Shown: positions 1 to 7,218, counted from the first letter of the stretch. The stretch is 10,205 bases of DNA from Syntrophaceae bacterium UBA5744 (GCA_002419215.1 DIFQ01000049.1:1-10205); one strand, 5' to 3'. Notes: generated from the letters alone by a model not told the origin. Program-made: numbers and translations.

Positions 1-510
1 GTTGAAATCGGCATCGGCTCGGGGAAGTTCGCAGGTCCGCTGGGCATCCCCGTCGGCGTGGAGCCTTCGCCCCGCATGGCGGAGCTGGCGCGCCGGCGAG
101 TCCTGCGCGTGCTCGAGGCGACGGCCGAGGCCCTCCCGTTTGCCGACGGCGAGTTCGACTTCGCCCTGATGGTGACGGTGATCTGTTTTCTCGACGACGT
201 GGAGCGGGCGTTCCGGGAGGCGCATCGCATTCTCAGGCCCGGGGGCGTCCTCGTCATCGGCTTCATCGACAGGGAGAGCGCATTGGGGCGGGAATACAGC
301 CGGAAAAAGGATCGAAGCATGTTTTATCGGGATGCCGTCTTTTTTTCCGTTCGTGACGTGGAAATCCTCTTGTCGCGCGCCGGGTTTTCGAATTTCGAAT
401 ACAGGCAGACGCTCTTCAACGCCTCCGGAAGCGGCCTGTCCGTTGAAAGGGGTCACGGCAGGGGGAGCTTTGTCGTGGTCAGAGGTGCCAAAAACACAGG
501 CGAGCAATGA
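1..510 (+). CDS. SAM-dependent class I methyltransferase, 5'-truncated
   Basis: This frame is open from the first base, so the gene begins upstream of the window; 169 C-terminal residues are visible. It starts inside the glycine-rich SAM-binding motif I (VEIGIGSGKFAGPLG). After it come the acidic end of strand 2 (VGVEPS), a motif like ATAEALPFADGEFDFALM (the D-x-F-D segment of Methyltransf_11 proteins), and LRPGGVLVIGFIDRES, the usual post-motif III strand. This is the normal order for small-molecule class I methyltransferases of the UbiE/Methyltransf_11 type. The substrate cannot be read from the sequence. The stop at 508-510 lies 64 nt before the start of the selenoprotein candidate on the same strand, so co-transcription is possible. 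Family assignment is sure; specific function is unknown. Confidence 0.88.
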   Translation, partial: VEIGIGSGKFAGPLGIPVGVEPSPRMAELARRRVLRVLEATAEALPFADGEFDFALMVTVICFLDDVERAFREAHRILRPGGVLVIGFIDRESALGREYSRKKDRSMFYRDAVFFSVRDVEILLSRAGFSNFEYRQTLFNASGSGLSVERGHGRGSFVVVRGAKNTGEQ

Positions 511-574
511 TCCTGCACCGGGCCGGCATATCGGGAAGGATCGGGATATCAAGGCGGAAAGGGAGGAAAACTTC

Positions 575-838
575 GTGGTGAAGCTGCTTGTCTTCCACTC
601 GGGGAACCCCGGCTGAAGGAGTTGTGCCGTCGCAACGGGCGTTGCGAAAAAGATGAAGGACCGATTCGGAGACAGGATCGACCTGCAGATTCATCTGACC
701 AGCTCGGAAGAGGCGATGAAGTACCGGATCCGGAGCGCCACCAGCGTGTTGGCGGATGGCGAATGGGTGCCGCTCGATATCGCCCTTTCGGATGAGAAAA
801 TGTACGCTTTCCTGGATGGAAAGCTGAAGGGACCTTGA
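575..838 (+). CDS. Probable selenoprotein: small thioredoxin-like protein with UxxC motif (in-frame UGA at 614-616)
   Basis: Read with UGA as selenocysteine, this frame gives 87 residues. It begins VKLLVFHSGNPG-U-R-S-C, a beta strand followed by a redox motif with Sec14 and Cys17, as in thioredoxin-fold proteins. It continues with a helix (VAKKMKDRFGDR), a second strand (IDLQIHL), and an SATSVLADGEWVPLD segment that resembles the strand pair after the cis-Pro loop of thioredoxins. The GTG start at 575 is preceded by GGGAGG at 561-566 with 8 nt spacing. Without readthrough the well-placed RBS would serve only a 13-residue peptide. The downstream part from ATG 653 would lack its first strand and the active site, and has no good RBS. 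A hairpin at 630-647 fits a bacterial SECIS element. No Pro is seen at the usual cis-Pro position (Thr/Ser instead). The partner and substrate are unknown; a small thiol or selenol oxidoreductase is inferred. Alternatives are a true nonsense mutation in a Cys-containing gene, or a sequencing error. No sel genes lie in the window. Confidence 0.78.
630..647 (+). promoter_or_regulatory. SECIS-like hairpin (selenocysteine insertion element)
   Basis: A perfect 7-bp stem, TCGCAAC (630-636) with GTTGCGA (641-647), closes a 4-nt loop GGGC (637-640). The loop begins 21 nt after the last base of the UGA at 614-616, and G residues occupy its first two positions. Known bacterial SECIS elements sit inside the coding region just after UGA. 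They have a short upper stem and a small apical loop with a G at position one or two, about 16-37 nt from UGA, where SelB binds. All these criteria are met. The hairpin was found by eye, without an energy calculation. Confidence 0.7.
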
Positions 839-1073
839 CGGGCTTGACACCACAGCATTTGTGCAAAGCTTGGGTCCGGCGGATTCCTGCAGACGGATGA
901 AAAAGGTCAGGATGCGAGGCGCCCTGAAAAGATGGAAGGTAAGAAGTTATGAAGCGAAGAAGATCGGAGTCGATGTTGCTTTTTTGTATTTTCCGCTCTT
1001 CCTCACTTCTGCTCTTCCGCTCTTCGCGAGCTCGAAGCCGGCACGTGAAGATGGATCGGGGGATAAGTCTCGG

Positions 1074-2003
1074 TCAGCGGCTTTCGGGCCGCCGGTGCCG
1101 CTCGTCGAGCAGCTCGTTGATGCTGTCCATGACAACCCGGGTGACGCCCTCGAACCGGGCCCGGTATTTCTGCTGGCTCTCGCGCGAGAAGAGCTTGAAG
1201 GGCTCCGTGATGCGGAACTCCTTCAGCCTGTCGTCCACGGTGAGCGGCTCTCCGATCCGGTAGGTGATGGCGCCCGTTTTCGCGAAGGGCGAATGGCCCG
1301 TGTAGACCGTGTCGGAGTTGTTGCAGCCCACGGGAACGATCTTCTTTCCCGAGTACAGGGCGATCTGGGCAATCCCGATTCTCCCCGTGCCCAGCCTGAT
1401 CGACCGGGTTCCCTCGGGGAAGATGATCAGGCTCAGGCCCCACTCCATGAGGGCCCGCGTGCTCAGTTCGGCCACTTTCTCCATCAGGGCCTGGTGATAT
1501 TCCCTGAGATACTCGACGTAGCTTTCCGTGAAAAGGGTTGTCGTCTCGGCATTGAGTTTCGACAGCGAGAACGCCTCGTCGTGCTTTTCGTCGATCCAGT
1601 CCTTGATGACGCGATACTCTTCCCTCCCGATCTTCCTGTCGAAGCGTTGCTTGTAGTACTCCTCCACGAGATATCCCATGGAAGGCACGGGGATGACGTT
1701 GCACGAGTCGAGTAATTTCCCGACCACCTTGCTCCGGTAGTACTTGCCCTTGGCCCAGACCGTCGTGAACGGGTAGTGCATCCGCCAGAGCTTGTACTGG
1801 AATGGCCAGTAGTTGTAGCGGTCCGTGTGGTTCATGGCGAAGATGACCGTCTCGTCGCGGGGAATCTTCTCGAGATTCTCGAGACGGATATCCACGTTCT
1901 GGAAGACGGTGTAATTCAGTCCCAGGACGAAACGTCCCACGATTCTCTGCCCGAGAGGGTTCGACGAGAGGGAAATGCTGTTGAGATGTTCCATGTCGAT
2001 CAC
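1074..2003 (-). CDS. PlsC-like glycerolipid acyltransferase with variant active site
   Basis: The 309-residue product matches the PlsC/1-acyl-sn-glycerol-3-phosphate acyltransferase (LPLAT) fold. It has motif I NHTDRYN (58-64), a motif II-like stretch LLDSCNVIPV (97-106), motif III FPEGTRS (195-201) and motif IV IVPVG (222-226). Members transfer an acyl group from acyl-CoA or acyl-ACP to a lysophospholipid-type acceptor at the inner membrane. Two things are odd. The catalytic HX4D motif reads H59-X4-N64, with an Asp two residues after the His instead. About 75 extra, mostly helical and charged residues (about 112-185) separate motifs II and III. No obvious N-terminal membrane helix is present. 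The GTG start at 2003 is favoured over ATG at 1994 because an AAGGTG lies 8 nt before it on the minus strand. It is divergent from the rRNA methyltransferase. The acceptor lipid is unknown. Confidence 0.85.
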   Translation of the reverse strand: MIDMEHLNSISLSSNPLGQRIVGRFVLGLNYTVFQNVDIRLENLEKIPRDETVIFAMNHTDRYNYWPFQYKLWRMHYPFTTVWAKGKYYRSKVVGKLLDSCNVIPVPSMGYLVEEYYKQRFDRKIGREEYRVIKDWIDEKHDEAFSLSKLNAETTTLFTESYVEYLREYHQALMEKVAELSTRALMEWGLSLIIFPEGTRSIRLGTGRIGIAQIALYSGKKIVPVGCNNSDTVYTGHSPFAKTGAITYRIGEPLTVDDRLKEFRITEPFKLFSRESQQKYRARFEGVTRVVMDSINELLDERHRRPESR

Positions 2004-2094
2004 GACGAGATCACCTTGCCGCGCTGTGAATTCGGGATTTTTTTATCACAAGGGCCTATTTGCGCAAGGAATTTTTCGTGGGGGCTCCCGCCGC

Positions 2095-2123
2095 TTTACA
2101 GTCGGCCGAACCTGTGGTTAACT
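2095..2123 (+). promoter_or_regulatory. Possible sigma-70 promoter of the THUMP methyltransferase gene
   Basis: TTTACA (2095-2100, five of six -35 bases) and TTAACT (2118-2123, three of six -10 bases) are separated by 17 nt and lie 34 nt before the GTG start at 2157. It falls in the 153-bp divergent gap. The -10 is weak, so this is tentative. On the other strand of the same gap only a poor -35/-10 pair (TTGCGC, 16 nt, TAAAAA) is visible for the acyltransferase. Confidence 0.35.
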
Positions 2124-2156
2124 GCCGCCAGTGCTCTGGCCAAGGAGGAATACCCC

Positions 2157-3329
2157 GTGTCGTTGTGGACGGAAAAAAGAAGAATTCTCATCACCTGCGC
2201 CCGCGGGACCCCGGCAATCCTTGCAGGGGAGCTCCAGTCGCTTCGCTTCCCGGTCCGCTCGTCCCTGGAGACGGCCGTCGAGACGGGGGGGACCCTCGCG
2301 GACACCCTGCGCCTGAATCTCTCACTGCGCACGGCCCAGCGGATTCTCTGTCTTTTCGATGCCTTCCCGGCCGGGCAGGCCCAGGATCTCTACCGGCGCC
2401 TCGTGAAGCTGCCCTGGGAAGAGGTCATCGCCGCAGACGGGTATCTTTCCATCACCTCGAGCGTGAACACCGCCGCCGTCAACGACACCCGGTTTGCCAA
2501 CGTGAAGACGAAGGACGCCATCGTGGACCGCATCCGCGAAAAGGAGGGCCGCCGCCCCGACTCGGGCCCGGGCCGCCACGGGGCCGTCGTTCACCTGCAC
2601 TGGGAGCAGGACCGTTGCGAGGTCTGGCTCGACACTTCGGGCGAGCCCCTCTCCCGCAGGGGGTACCGGAAGATCCCGCTGGAGGCGCCCATGCAGGAGA
2701 CGCTGGCTGCCGCCGTCATCCTGGCGACGGGCTGGGACGGAAAGGCTCCCCTGGTCAACCCCATGTGCGGAAGCGGCACCCTGGCCATCGAGGGGGCCCT
2801 CATCGCCTTGAAACGGGCTCCTGGTGTCCTGAGACAGAACTTCGGATTCATGCACCTGCTGGGGTTTGACCGGTCGGTCTTCGAGAAACAGAGGGAAGAT
2901 CTCAAGAAGGCCGCTTTGCGAAAGACTGCCGGACCCATCGTCGCCACGGACATCCGGCCCGAGGCCGTCGAGGCAGCCAGGCAGAACGCCAGGACGGCGG
3001 GCGTGGAGCACCTCATCGAATTTCGGGCCTGTGATTTCCGGGAGACTGCCGTTCCCGATGGCGAGGGGGTCGTGATCCTGAACCCCGAATACGGCGAACG
3101 AATGGGAAATGTGCGGGCACTCGAAGAAATCTATAAGGAAATCGGGGATTTCTTCAAATCCCGGTGCATGGGATACCGGGGGTATATCTTTACGGGAAAC
3201 CTCGATCTGGCCAAAAAGGTCGGGTTGCGGACGAAGCGCAGAATCCCCTTTTACAACGGGCCCATCGAGTGCCGCCTGCTGGAGTACGAGCTCTACAGGG
3301 GAAGCCGCAAGGTGAGCACCGAAGGGTGA
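2157..3329 (+). CDS. THUMP-domain class I RNA methyltransferase (RlmL/YpsC-like, COG0116)
   Basis: The 390-residue protein has the layout of the RlmL N-terminal half and B. subtilis YpsC, SAM-dependent enzymes linked to m2G formation in 23S rRNA. The N-terminus (ITCARGTPAILAGELQSL, 12-29) and the SSVNTAAVNDTRFANVKTKD region form the ferredoxin-like and THUMP RNA-binding part, roughly residues 10-160. The catalytic domain carries NPMCGSGT (201-208), the acidic motif II residue D265 in VATDIRP, and NPEYGER (309-315) at the position of the usual NPPYGER motif. Glu311 replaces the second Pro, which may change the base-binding pocket or only mark a subfamily. The frame stays open far upstream, but that part is the reverse of the acyltransferase gene. 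GTG at 2157 is chosen because AAGGAGG (2142-2148) sits 8 nt before it. The length fits single-domain relatives, not the 700-residue E. coli RlmKL fusion. Confidence 0.88.
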   Translation: MSLWTEKRRILITCARGTPAILAGELQSLRFPVRSSLETAVETGGTLADTLRLNLSLRTAQRILCLFDAFPAGQAQDLYRRLVKLPWEEVIAADGYLSITSSVNTAAVNDTRFANVKTKDAIVDRIREKEGRRPDSGPGRHGAVVHLHWEQDRCEVWLDTSGEPLSRRGYRKIPLEAPMQETLAAAVILATGWDGKAPLVNPMCGSGTLAIEGALIALKRAPGVLRQNFGFMHLLGFDRSVFEKQREDLKKAALRKTAGPIVATDIRPEAVEAARQNARTAGVEHLIEFRACDFRETAVPDGEGVVILNPEYGERMGNVRALEEIYKEIGDFFKSRCMGYRGYIFTGNLDLAKKVGLRTKRRIPFYNGPIECRLLEYELYRGSRKVSTEG

Positions 3330-3482
3330 CCGGGGGCGCGTCCCTCGAGAGCCGTCCTGCGGGCGGCGAGATTCACCTCTTCCGGACTGGATTTTGCAAG
3401 CCTCCAGGACAGGGCAAGGTCAACCGATCTGCCCGTGGGGCGTTTTGATTCAGCGAGAGGTGCGGATTTCAGGGAGGTAGCC

Positions 3483-4184
3483 ATGAAAAAGATCATCATC
3501 CTGTTCATCGTTGCAATTTTCTTGATGCCTGCGGCGAGCGTTTCGGCCCAGGGCGTGAGCACGGGGATATCCATCTCCAACGGAGAGCTGCAGAGTTTCT
3601 ATCTGGCCGTCGGCGATTATTACCGGGTGCCCGAGGCCCGCGTTGCATACATGAAACAGCATTACCACGTCCACGACGAGGAGCTTCCCGTGGTGTTCTT
3701 CCTGGCATCCCGGGCCCACGTGGACCCGCAAGTCATTATTGACCTTCGCTACCGCCAGCGGATGAGCTGGCTCAATATCACCTTCCACTATGGGCTGACA
3801 CCCGAGATCTACTATGTGCCCGTGCAGCGCGTGGGGCCTCCCTACGGCAATGCTTACGGCCACTACAAGAAGCACGGAAAAGACTACAGGAAGGTCAGGC
3901 TGGCCGATTCCGACGTGGTCAACCTCGTCAACCTGCGCTTCATGTCCGAGTATCACGGCGTCGCCGCCGAGGTGGTCATGGACCGAAGAGGGAAGGGCGA
4001 AAGATTCGTTGCCATGAACGATCGTTATCACAAGGAAAAGGGAAAGCATCGCGATTACGACGACAAGGGCAAGGGCAAGGGTAAGGACAAGGACGACAAG
4101 TGGGACAAGAAGGACAAAAAGGATAAGAACGACAAACACGATAAGAACAAGGGGAAAGGCCACGGGAAGGGCAAGGACGATTAA
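3483..4184 (+). CDS. Secreted protein of unknown function with Lys/Asp/Gly-rich tail
   Basis: The 233-residue product is not recognised. It begins with a clear Sec signal peptide: MKK, a hydrophobic core at 4-16, then ASVSA with likely cleavage after Ala22. The mature middle part (23-180) looks globular, with many Tyr, His and Val (YYRVPEARVAYMKQHYHVHD, and a PPYGNAYGHYKKHGKDYRK segment). From about residue 183 the chain becomes a low-complexity run of K, D and G with scattered H (DKGKGKGKDKDDKWDKKDKK and on), probably disordered and exposed outside the cytoplasm. ATG 3483 has AGGGAGG upstream at 3471-3477. A strong terminator follows, so it ends its transcription unit. No promoter was recognised in the 153-bp gap after the methyltransferase. 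Metal or polyanion binding by the tail is speculation. Confidence 0.82.
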   Translation: MKKIIILFIVAIFLMPAASVSAQGVSTGISISNGELQSFYLAVGDYYRVPEARVAYMKQHYHVHDEELPVVFFLASRAHVDPQVIIDLRYRQRMSWLNITFHYGLTPEIYYVPVQRVGPPYGNAYGHYKKHGKDYRKVRLADSDVVNLVNLRFMSEYHGVAAEVVMDRRGKGERFVAMNDRYHKEKGKHRDYDDKGKGKGKDKDDKWDKKDKKDKNDKHDKNKGKGHGKGKDD

Positions 4185-4187
4185 AAG

Positions 4188-4208
4188 ACAGGGTACAGGG
4201 TACAGGGT
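4188..4208 (+). repeat. Heptamer array, three tandem copies of ACAGGGT
   Basis: Three perfect 7-bp copies directly follow the stop codon of the secreted-protein gene; a decayed copy (TCAGG) follows. A related degenerate array in reverse orientation occurs at 9448-9468. Confidence 0.85.
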
Positions 4209-4222
4209 TCAGGTTGAAATCG

Positions 4223-4257
4223 AAGGGGCGCTGTCCAACTTGGGCAGCGCCCCTTTT
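4223..4257 (+). terminator. Rho-independent terminator
   Basis: A perfect 9-bp GC-rich stem, GGGGCGCTG (4225-4233) with CAGCGCCCC (4245-4253), can extend inward by C-G pairs. It is flanked by AA and a run of four T (4254-4257). It lies about 40 nt after the stop of the secreted-protein gene and should end its transcript. The opposite strand has no proper T run. Confidence 0.9.
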
Positions 4258-4266
4258 GTTGCTTCA

Positions 4267-4414
4267 CGGATTCCTGCTTACGCAGGAACGACATCCCTGA
4301 AAATCTTCCTGTCAGGCCTCCCCCTTTTATAAAGGGGGATCGAGGGGGATTTTATACGAAGGGATTCTGTCATTCCGGGCCTGACCTGGAATCCAGTCCT
4401 TACACGGATTCCCG
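4267..4414. repeat. Intergenic cluster of dispersed-repeat hairpins
   Basis: The gap between two converging genes holds several small palindromes. One is GGATTCCTGC-TTAC-GCAGGAACGAC (4268-4291). Another is a CCCCC/GGGGG palindrome around TTTATAAA (4320-4338), followed by ATCGAGGGGGATTTT. A third is GTCATTCC...GGAATCCAG (4369-4396), an inverted relative of the first. These resemble repeats found between genes in many bacterial genomes with high intergenic repeat content. That they are dispersed across this genome is inferred from their type; only local copies can be seen here. Confidence 0.6.
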
Positions 4415-4453
4415 CCCTTTCGACAGGCTCAGGGCCGTGAGCTTGCCGAACGG
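4415..4453 (+). repeat. CCTTTCGACAGGCTCAGG-type palindromic repeat, copy 1
   Basis: The core TCGACAGGCTCAGGGC is shared exactly with the copy at 7431-7480, and TCGACAGGCTCAG with the copy at 7937-7970. The right arm (TGAGCTTGCCGAACGG) is partly complementary to the left, so the unit can fold as an imperfect hairpin. It lies just past the 3' end of the UPF0182 gene. Confidence 0.8.
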
Positions 4454-4476
4454 CCTCCGCAGGAATCACCCTCTGC

Positions 4477-7218
4477 TTATTTTCTTCGCTCGACGGACCG
4501 CAGGGCCTCGTCCAGCTTCTTCATCTCCTCGCCGTAGGCGGCCCAGTTGCCCTGTTTCATGTATTCCTGGGCCCTCCGGTAGTGGCCGAGGGCCTCCAGG
4601 GCCAGCTCCCGGTCCGCTTTCTCCCTCGCCGCCGGCGTCGTTGCCGCCGCTCCCGCGGGTCGTGCCCCCCTGTCGCGGATCAGCTCACCGCCGAAGATGC
4701 GCTGCAGCGACTGCTCGAGCGTCTCCTCCATGGCAATCATGTTGCCGAAGGCCACGATGACCCGCTTGAGCTCGGGCAGCTGCCCCTTCTCGGCCGATAG
4801 ATAGAGGGGCTGGACGTAGAGGATCGACTTCTCGATGGGGATCGCCAGCAGGCTTCCCCGGATCGCCGTCGAGCCGCGCTGGTTCCAGAGCGCGAGCTGC
4901 TTGGAGATCTCGGCCTCCTGGTTGATGCGGGCGTCGATCTGCTGCGGCCCGTAGACGAGCTTCTGCTTCGGGAACTGGTAGGCGATCAGCTTGCCGTAGT
5001 TCGGCATGTCGCAGCGGACGGCCATCCAGGCGGCCATGTTGTCCTTTCGGCTCGGCGTGAAGGGGACGAGCATGATGAACTCCTCCTTCTTCTCGCCGGG
5101 CAGCTTCATGATCGTGTAGTAGGGGTCCATCTCCTGCTCGCCGCTGCGCCCCGGCCTCCCCGGGATGGCCCAGAGATCCTCCTTGTTGTAGAAGACCTGG
5201 GGGTCCTGCATGTGGTAGGCCCGGAACATGTGGGCCTGGATGCCGAGCATCCCGCCGGGGTATCGGATGTGTTTCTGCAGAGGCTCGGGCATCTCGGCCA
5301 GGGGCTTGAAGACCCCCGGGAAGATCTTTGCGTAGGTCTGCAGGATGGGGTCCATCGCATCGCTCACGTAGAGCTGCACCGTGCCGTCGTAGGCGTCGAC
5401 GAGCGCTTTGAAGGAGTTTCGGACGTAGTTGCCGACGCCCTTCATGGGCTCCGAGTAGGGGAAACGGTCCGTCATGGTGTAGCCGTCGACGAACCAGACG
5501 AGCCGCCCCTCGGGGGTAATGACGAGATAGGGGTCACCCTCGAGACGGGCGAACGGGACAATACGGGCGACGCGCTCCCGCACCTGCCGGTAGTACATGA
5601 TGCGGCTCTCGTCGGTGATCTCGTTGGCCAGCAGCATGGTGACGGAACCGAACCGGGCCGCGAAGAGCAGCTTGCGCAAGAAGGACAGGGGCACGCCGCC
5701 CTTGCCCTCGTACGTCGAATACACGTTCTTGTCCCCCACGGGGTAGTCGAACTCGGGCGCCTTGGTGCGCACGAAGACGTAGTCGTTCGACGTTTCCCCG
5801 TAGTAGATCTCCGGCCGGGTGACCTTAAGATTCGCCGTGGAGACGGGCGGGATGTCCTTGATGAAGAACTCGGGAAGCCCCTCCGGTGTGACGCGGTTGA
5901 CGGGGCCCACGACGATCCCATAGCCGTGGGTGTAGGTCAGGTGCTCATTCACCCAGGTTTTGGACGGCAGCGAGGGGTAGTGCATCTCGCGGGGAGATAT
6001 CATCACCTGGCGGTACTCGCCGTTGACCATGTAGCGGTCGTTGTCCACGTCGATGAACTTGTAGTATGTCCGGATTTCCTGGAGCTGGCCGTAGGTCTGC
6101 AGCAGCGGCGCGTCGTTCCAGAGGCGGATGTTCTTGATCGTGAGGTCGTTTCGGCGCAAATCCTCGCGGGTCAGGTTCTCCTCGGCGGGGAAGTCCCGCT
6201 CCTCGATGTTGTCGAGCTGGTAGGCCAGGCGCGTGTACTTGATGTTCCACTCGACATAGGGCCGCTCCAGGACGATTTCGTTGGGGATGACCTGGAACTT
6301 CTGGACCATGGACGGGTAAACCCCCCGGCCGAGAATGAAGAGGGCCGCGAAGACGCCGACGGCCACGATGGGGATCAGCACCTTCCCGATGAAGGCATAG
6401 GCGACGATTGCCGCCCCGCAGAGCGCGGAGACCCCCATGAGGGCCTTGAGGACCCAGAGCTGTGTCGTCACATCCGTGTAGCCGGGGCCGAAGACGACGC
6501 CGCGCTTGGTGAAGAGGATCTCGTTGAGCGACAGCCACGAGCCGAAAACACCCCAGAAGAAAAAGAGCGATGCCAGGATCAGGAGGTGCCTCTTTGCCGC
6601 CGGGGCGAGGCTGAAGATTTGCGGCGGCCGGATCAGCACGGCCTTGCGGATGACATAGACGACGGCCGTGGCGACGAGGGTGAAGAGGTTCAGGCTCACG
6701 AACCAGCCGAAGATGTGGTTGAGAAGGGGCAGCTGGAAGACGTAAAAGCCGATGTCCTTCCCGAAGAGGGGGTCGTTCGCCCCGAAGGGAACGCCATTGA
6801 AGAACAGCAGCAGGTTCTCCCACTGGTTGGCCCCCGCCAGCGCGGCAAACAGGCCGAGGAGAAGAGAGACCGCCAGGATCAATAGCTGAAAAGGCAATTT
6901 CCCCGGGACCGGGGGATTCAGGTCAATGGTGTCGCTTCCCTCGTGCACCTGGAATTGCGGGGCCAATCGGTTTGCAAGGGTGAGGTTCAGGAAGAAAAAG
7001 AGGAAATAGGGGATGCCGAAAAAGGCGGCCGCCTTCAACTGCGCGAAAAGGCTGACCGTGAAGACGCTCTCGTAGCCCACTTCCTGGAACCAGAGCCAGT
7101 CCGCGACAAGTCCCGTCGTTCGCCAGAAGCCCATGAACAGGACGGCCAGGAGGATGATCACCAGGAGACCCTTTGGATTTTTAATCGTCGGAGGGCGGAA
7201 TGTGCGGATGTCGGCCAT
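4477..7218 (-). CDS. UPF0182 family membrane protein (COG1615)
   Basis: The 913-residue product matches UPF0182, large polytopic proteins of unknown function. Seven membrane helices fill the N-terminal third (about 17-32, 61-82, 109-129, 167-190, 210-229, 256-276, 278-296). A soluble part of roughly 600 residues follows, presumably extracytoplasmic. Family hallmarks are visible: DPLFGKDIGFYVFQLP (149-164), GPGYTDV after helix 5, and the IVLERPYVEWNIKYTRLAY stretch after the last helix. A Pro/Ala linker and a charged helical tail (about 845-913) end the protein. The ATG at 7218 is preceded on the minus strand by AAAAGGGG with 10 nt spacing and by a near-consensus promoter. It appears to be a single-gene unit, converging with the secreted-protein gene. 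No mechanism is known for the family. Confidence 0.95.
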   Translation of the reverse strand: MADIRTFRPPTIKNPKGLLVIILLAVLFMGFWRTTGLVADWLWFQEVGYESVFTVSLFAQLKAAAFFGIPYFLFFFLNLTLANRLAPQFQVHEGSDTIDLNPPVPGKLPFQLLILAVSLLLGLFAALAGANQWENLLLFFNGVPFGANDPLFGKDIGFYVFQLPLLNHIFGWFVSLNLFTLVATAVVYVIRKAVLIRPPQIFSLAPAAKRHLLILASLFFFWGVFGSWLSLNEILFTKRGVVFGPGYTDVTTQLWVLKALMGVSALCGAAIVAYAFIGKVLIPIVAVGVFAALFILGRGVYPSMVQKFQVIPNEIVLERPYVEWNIKYTRLAYQLDNIEERDFPAEENLTREDLRRNDLTIKNIRLWNDAPLLQTYGQLQEIRTYYKFIDVDNDRYMVNGEYRQVMISPREMHYPSLPSKTWVNEHLTYTHGYGIVVGPVNRVTPEGLPEFFIKDIPPVSTANLKVTRPEIYYGETSNDYVFVRTKAPEFDYPVGDKNVYSTYEGKGGVPLSFLRKLLFAARFGSVTMLLANEITDESRIMYYRQVRERVARIVPFARLEGDPYLVITPEGRLVWFVDGYTMTDRFPYSEPMKGVGNYVRNSFKALVDAYDGTVQLYVSDAMDPILQTYAKIFPGVFKPLAEMPEPLQKHIRYPGGMLGIQAHMFRAYHMQDPQVFYNKEDLWAIPGRPGRSGEQEMDPYYTIMKLPGEKKEEFIMLVPFTPSRKDNMAAWMAVRCDMPNYGKLIAYQFPKQKLVYGPQQIDARINQEAEISKQLALWNQRGSTAIRGSLLAIPIEKSILYVQPLYLSAEKGQLPELKRVIVAFGNMIAMEETLEQSLQRIFGGELIRDRGARPAGAAATTPAAREKADRELALEALGHYRRAQEYMKQGNWAAYGEEMKKLDEALRSVERRK

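Noticed and set aside
653..838. A separate 61-residue gene starting at ATG 653
   Set aside because: There is no good RBS, and it would lack the first strand and active site; reading through the TGA from GTG 575 explains the region better.
839..1073. Possible small gene or terminator between the selenoprotein and the acyltransferase, including three GCTCTTC repeats at about 995-1025
   Set aside because: No frame has a good start and coding pattern here, no hairpin with a T run was found, and the short repeats look like chance low complexity.
861..1715. A 284-codon plus-strand open frame over the acyltransferase
   Set aside because: It is antisense to a protein with clear PlsC motifs, and its composition is that of a reverse-strand shadow.
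1776..2156. N-terminal extension of the THUMP methyltransferase to an ATG at 1776
   Set aside because: It overlaps the acyltransferase gene on the other strand, resembles no known domain, and a strong RBS points to GTG 2157.
4188..4453. CRISPR array
   Set aside because: The repeats are of different kinds and have no regular spacing or spacers.
5212..6885. A 557-codon open frame on the plus strand, antisense to the UPF0182 gene
   Set aside because: Its product is a mix of G, D, V, E and L runs typical of the reverse of a high-GC gene. It has no recognisable domain, and the opposite strand encodes a certain family member.
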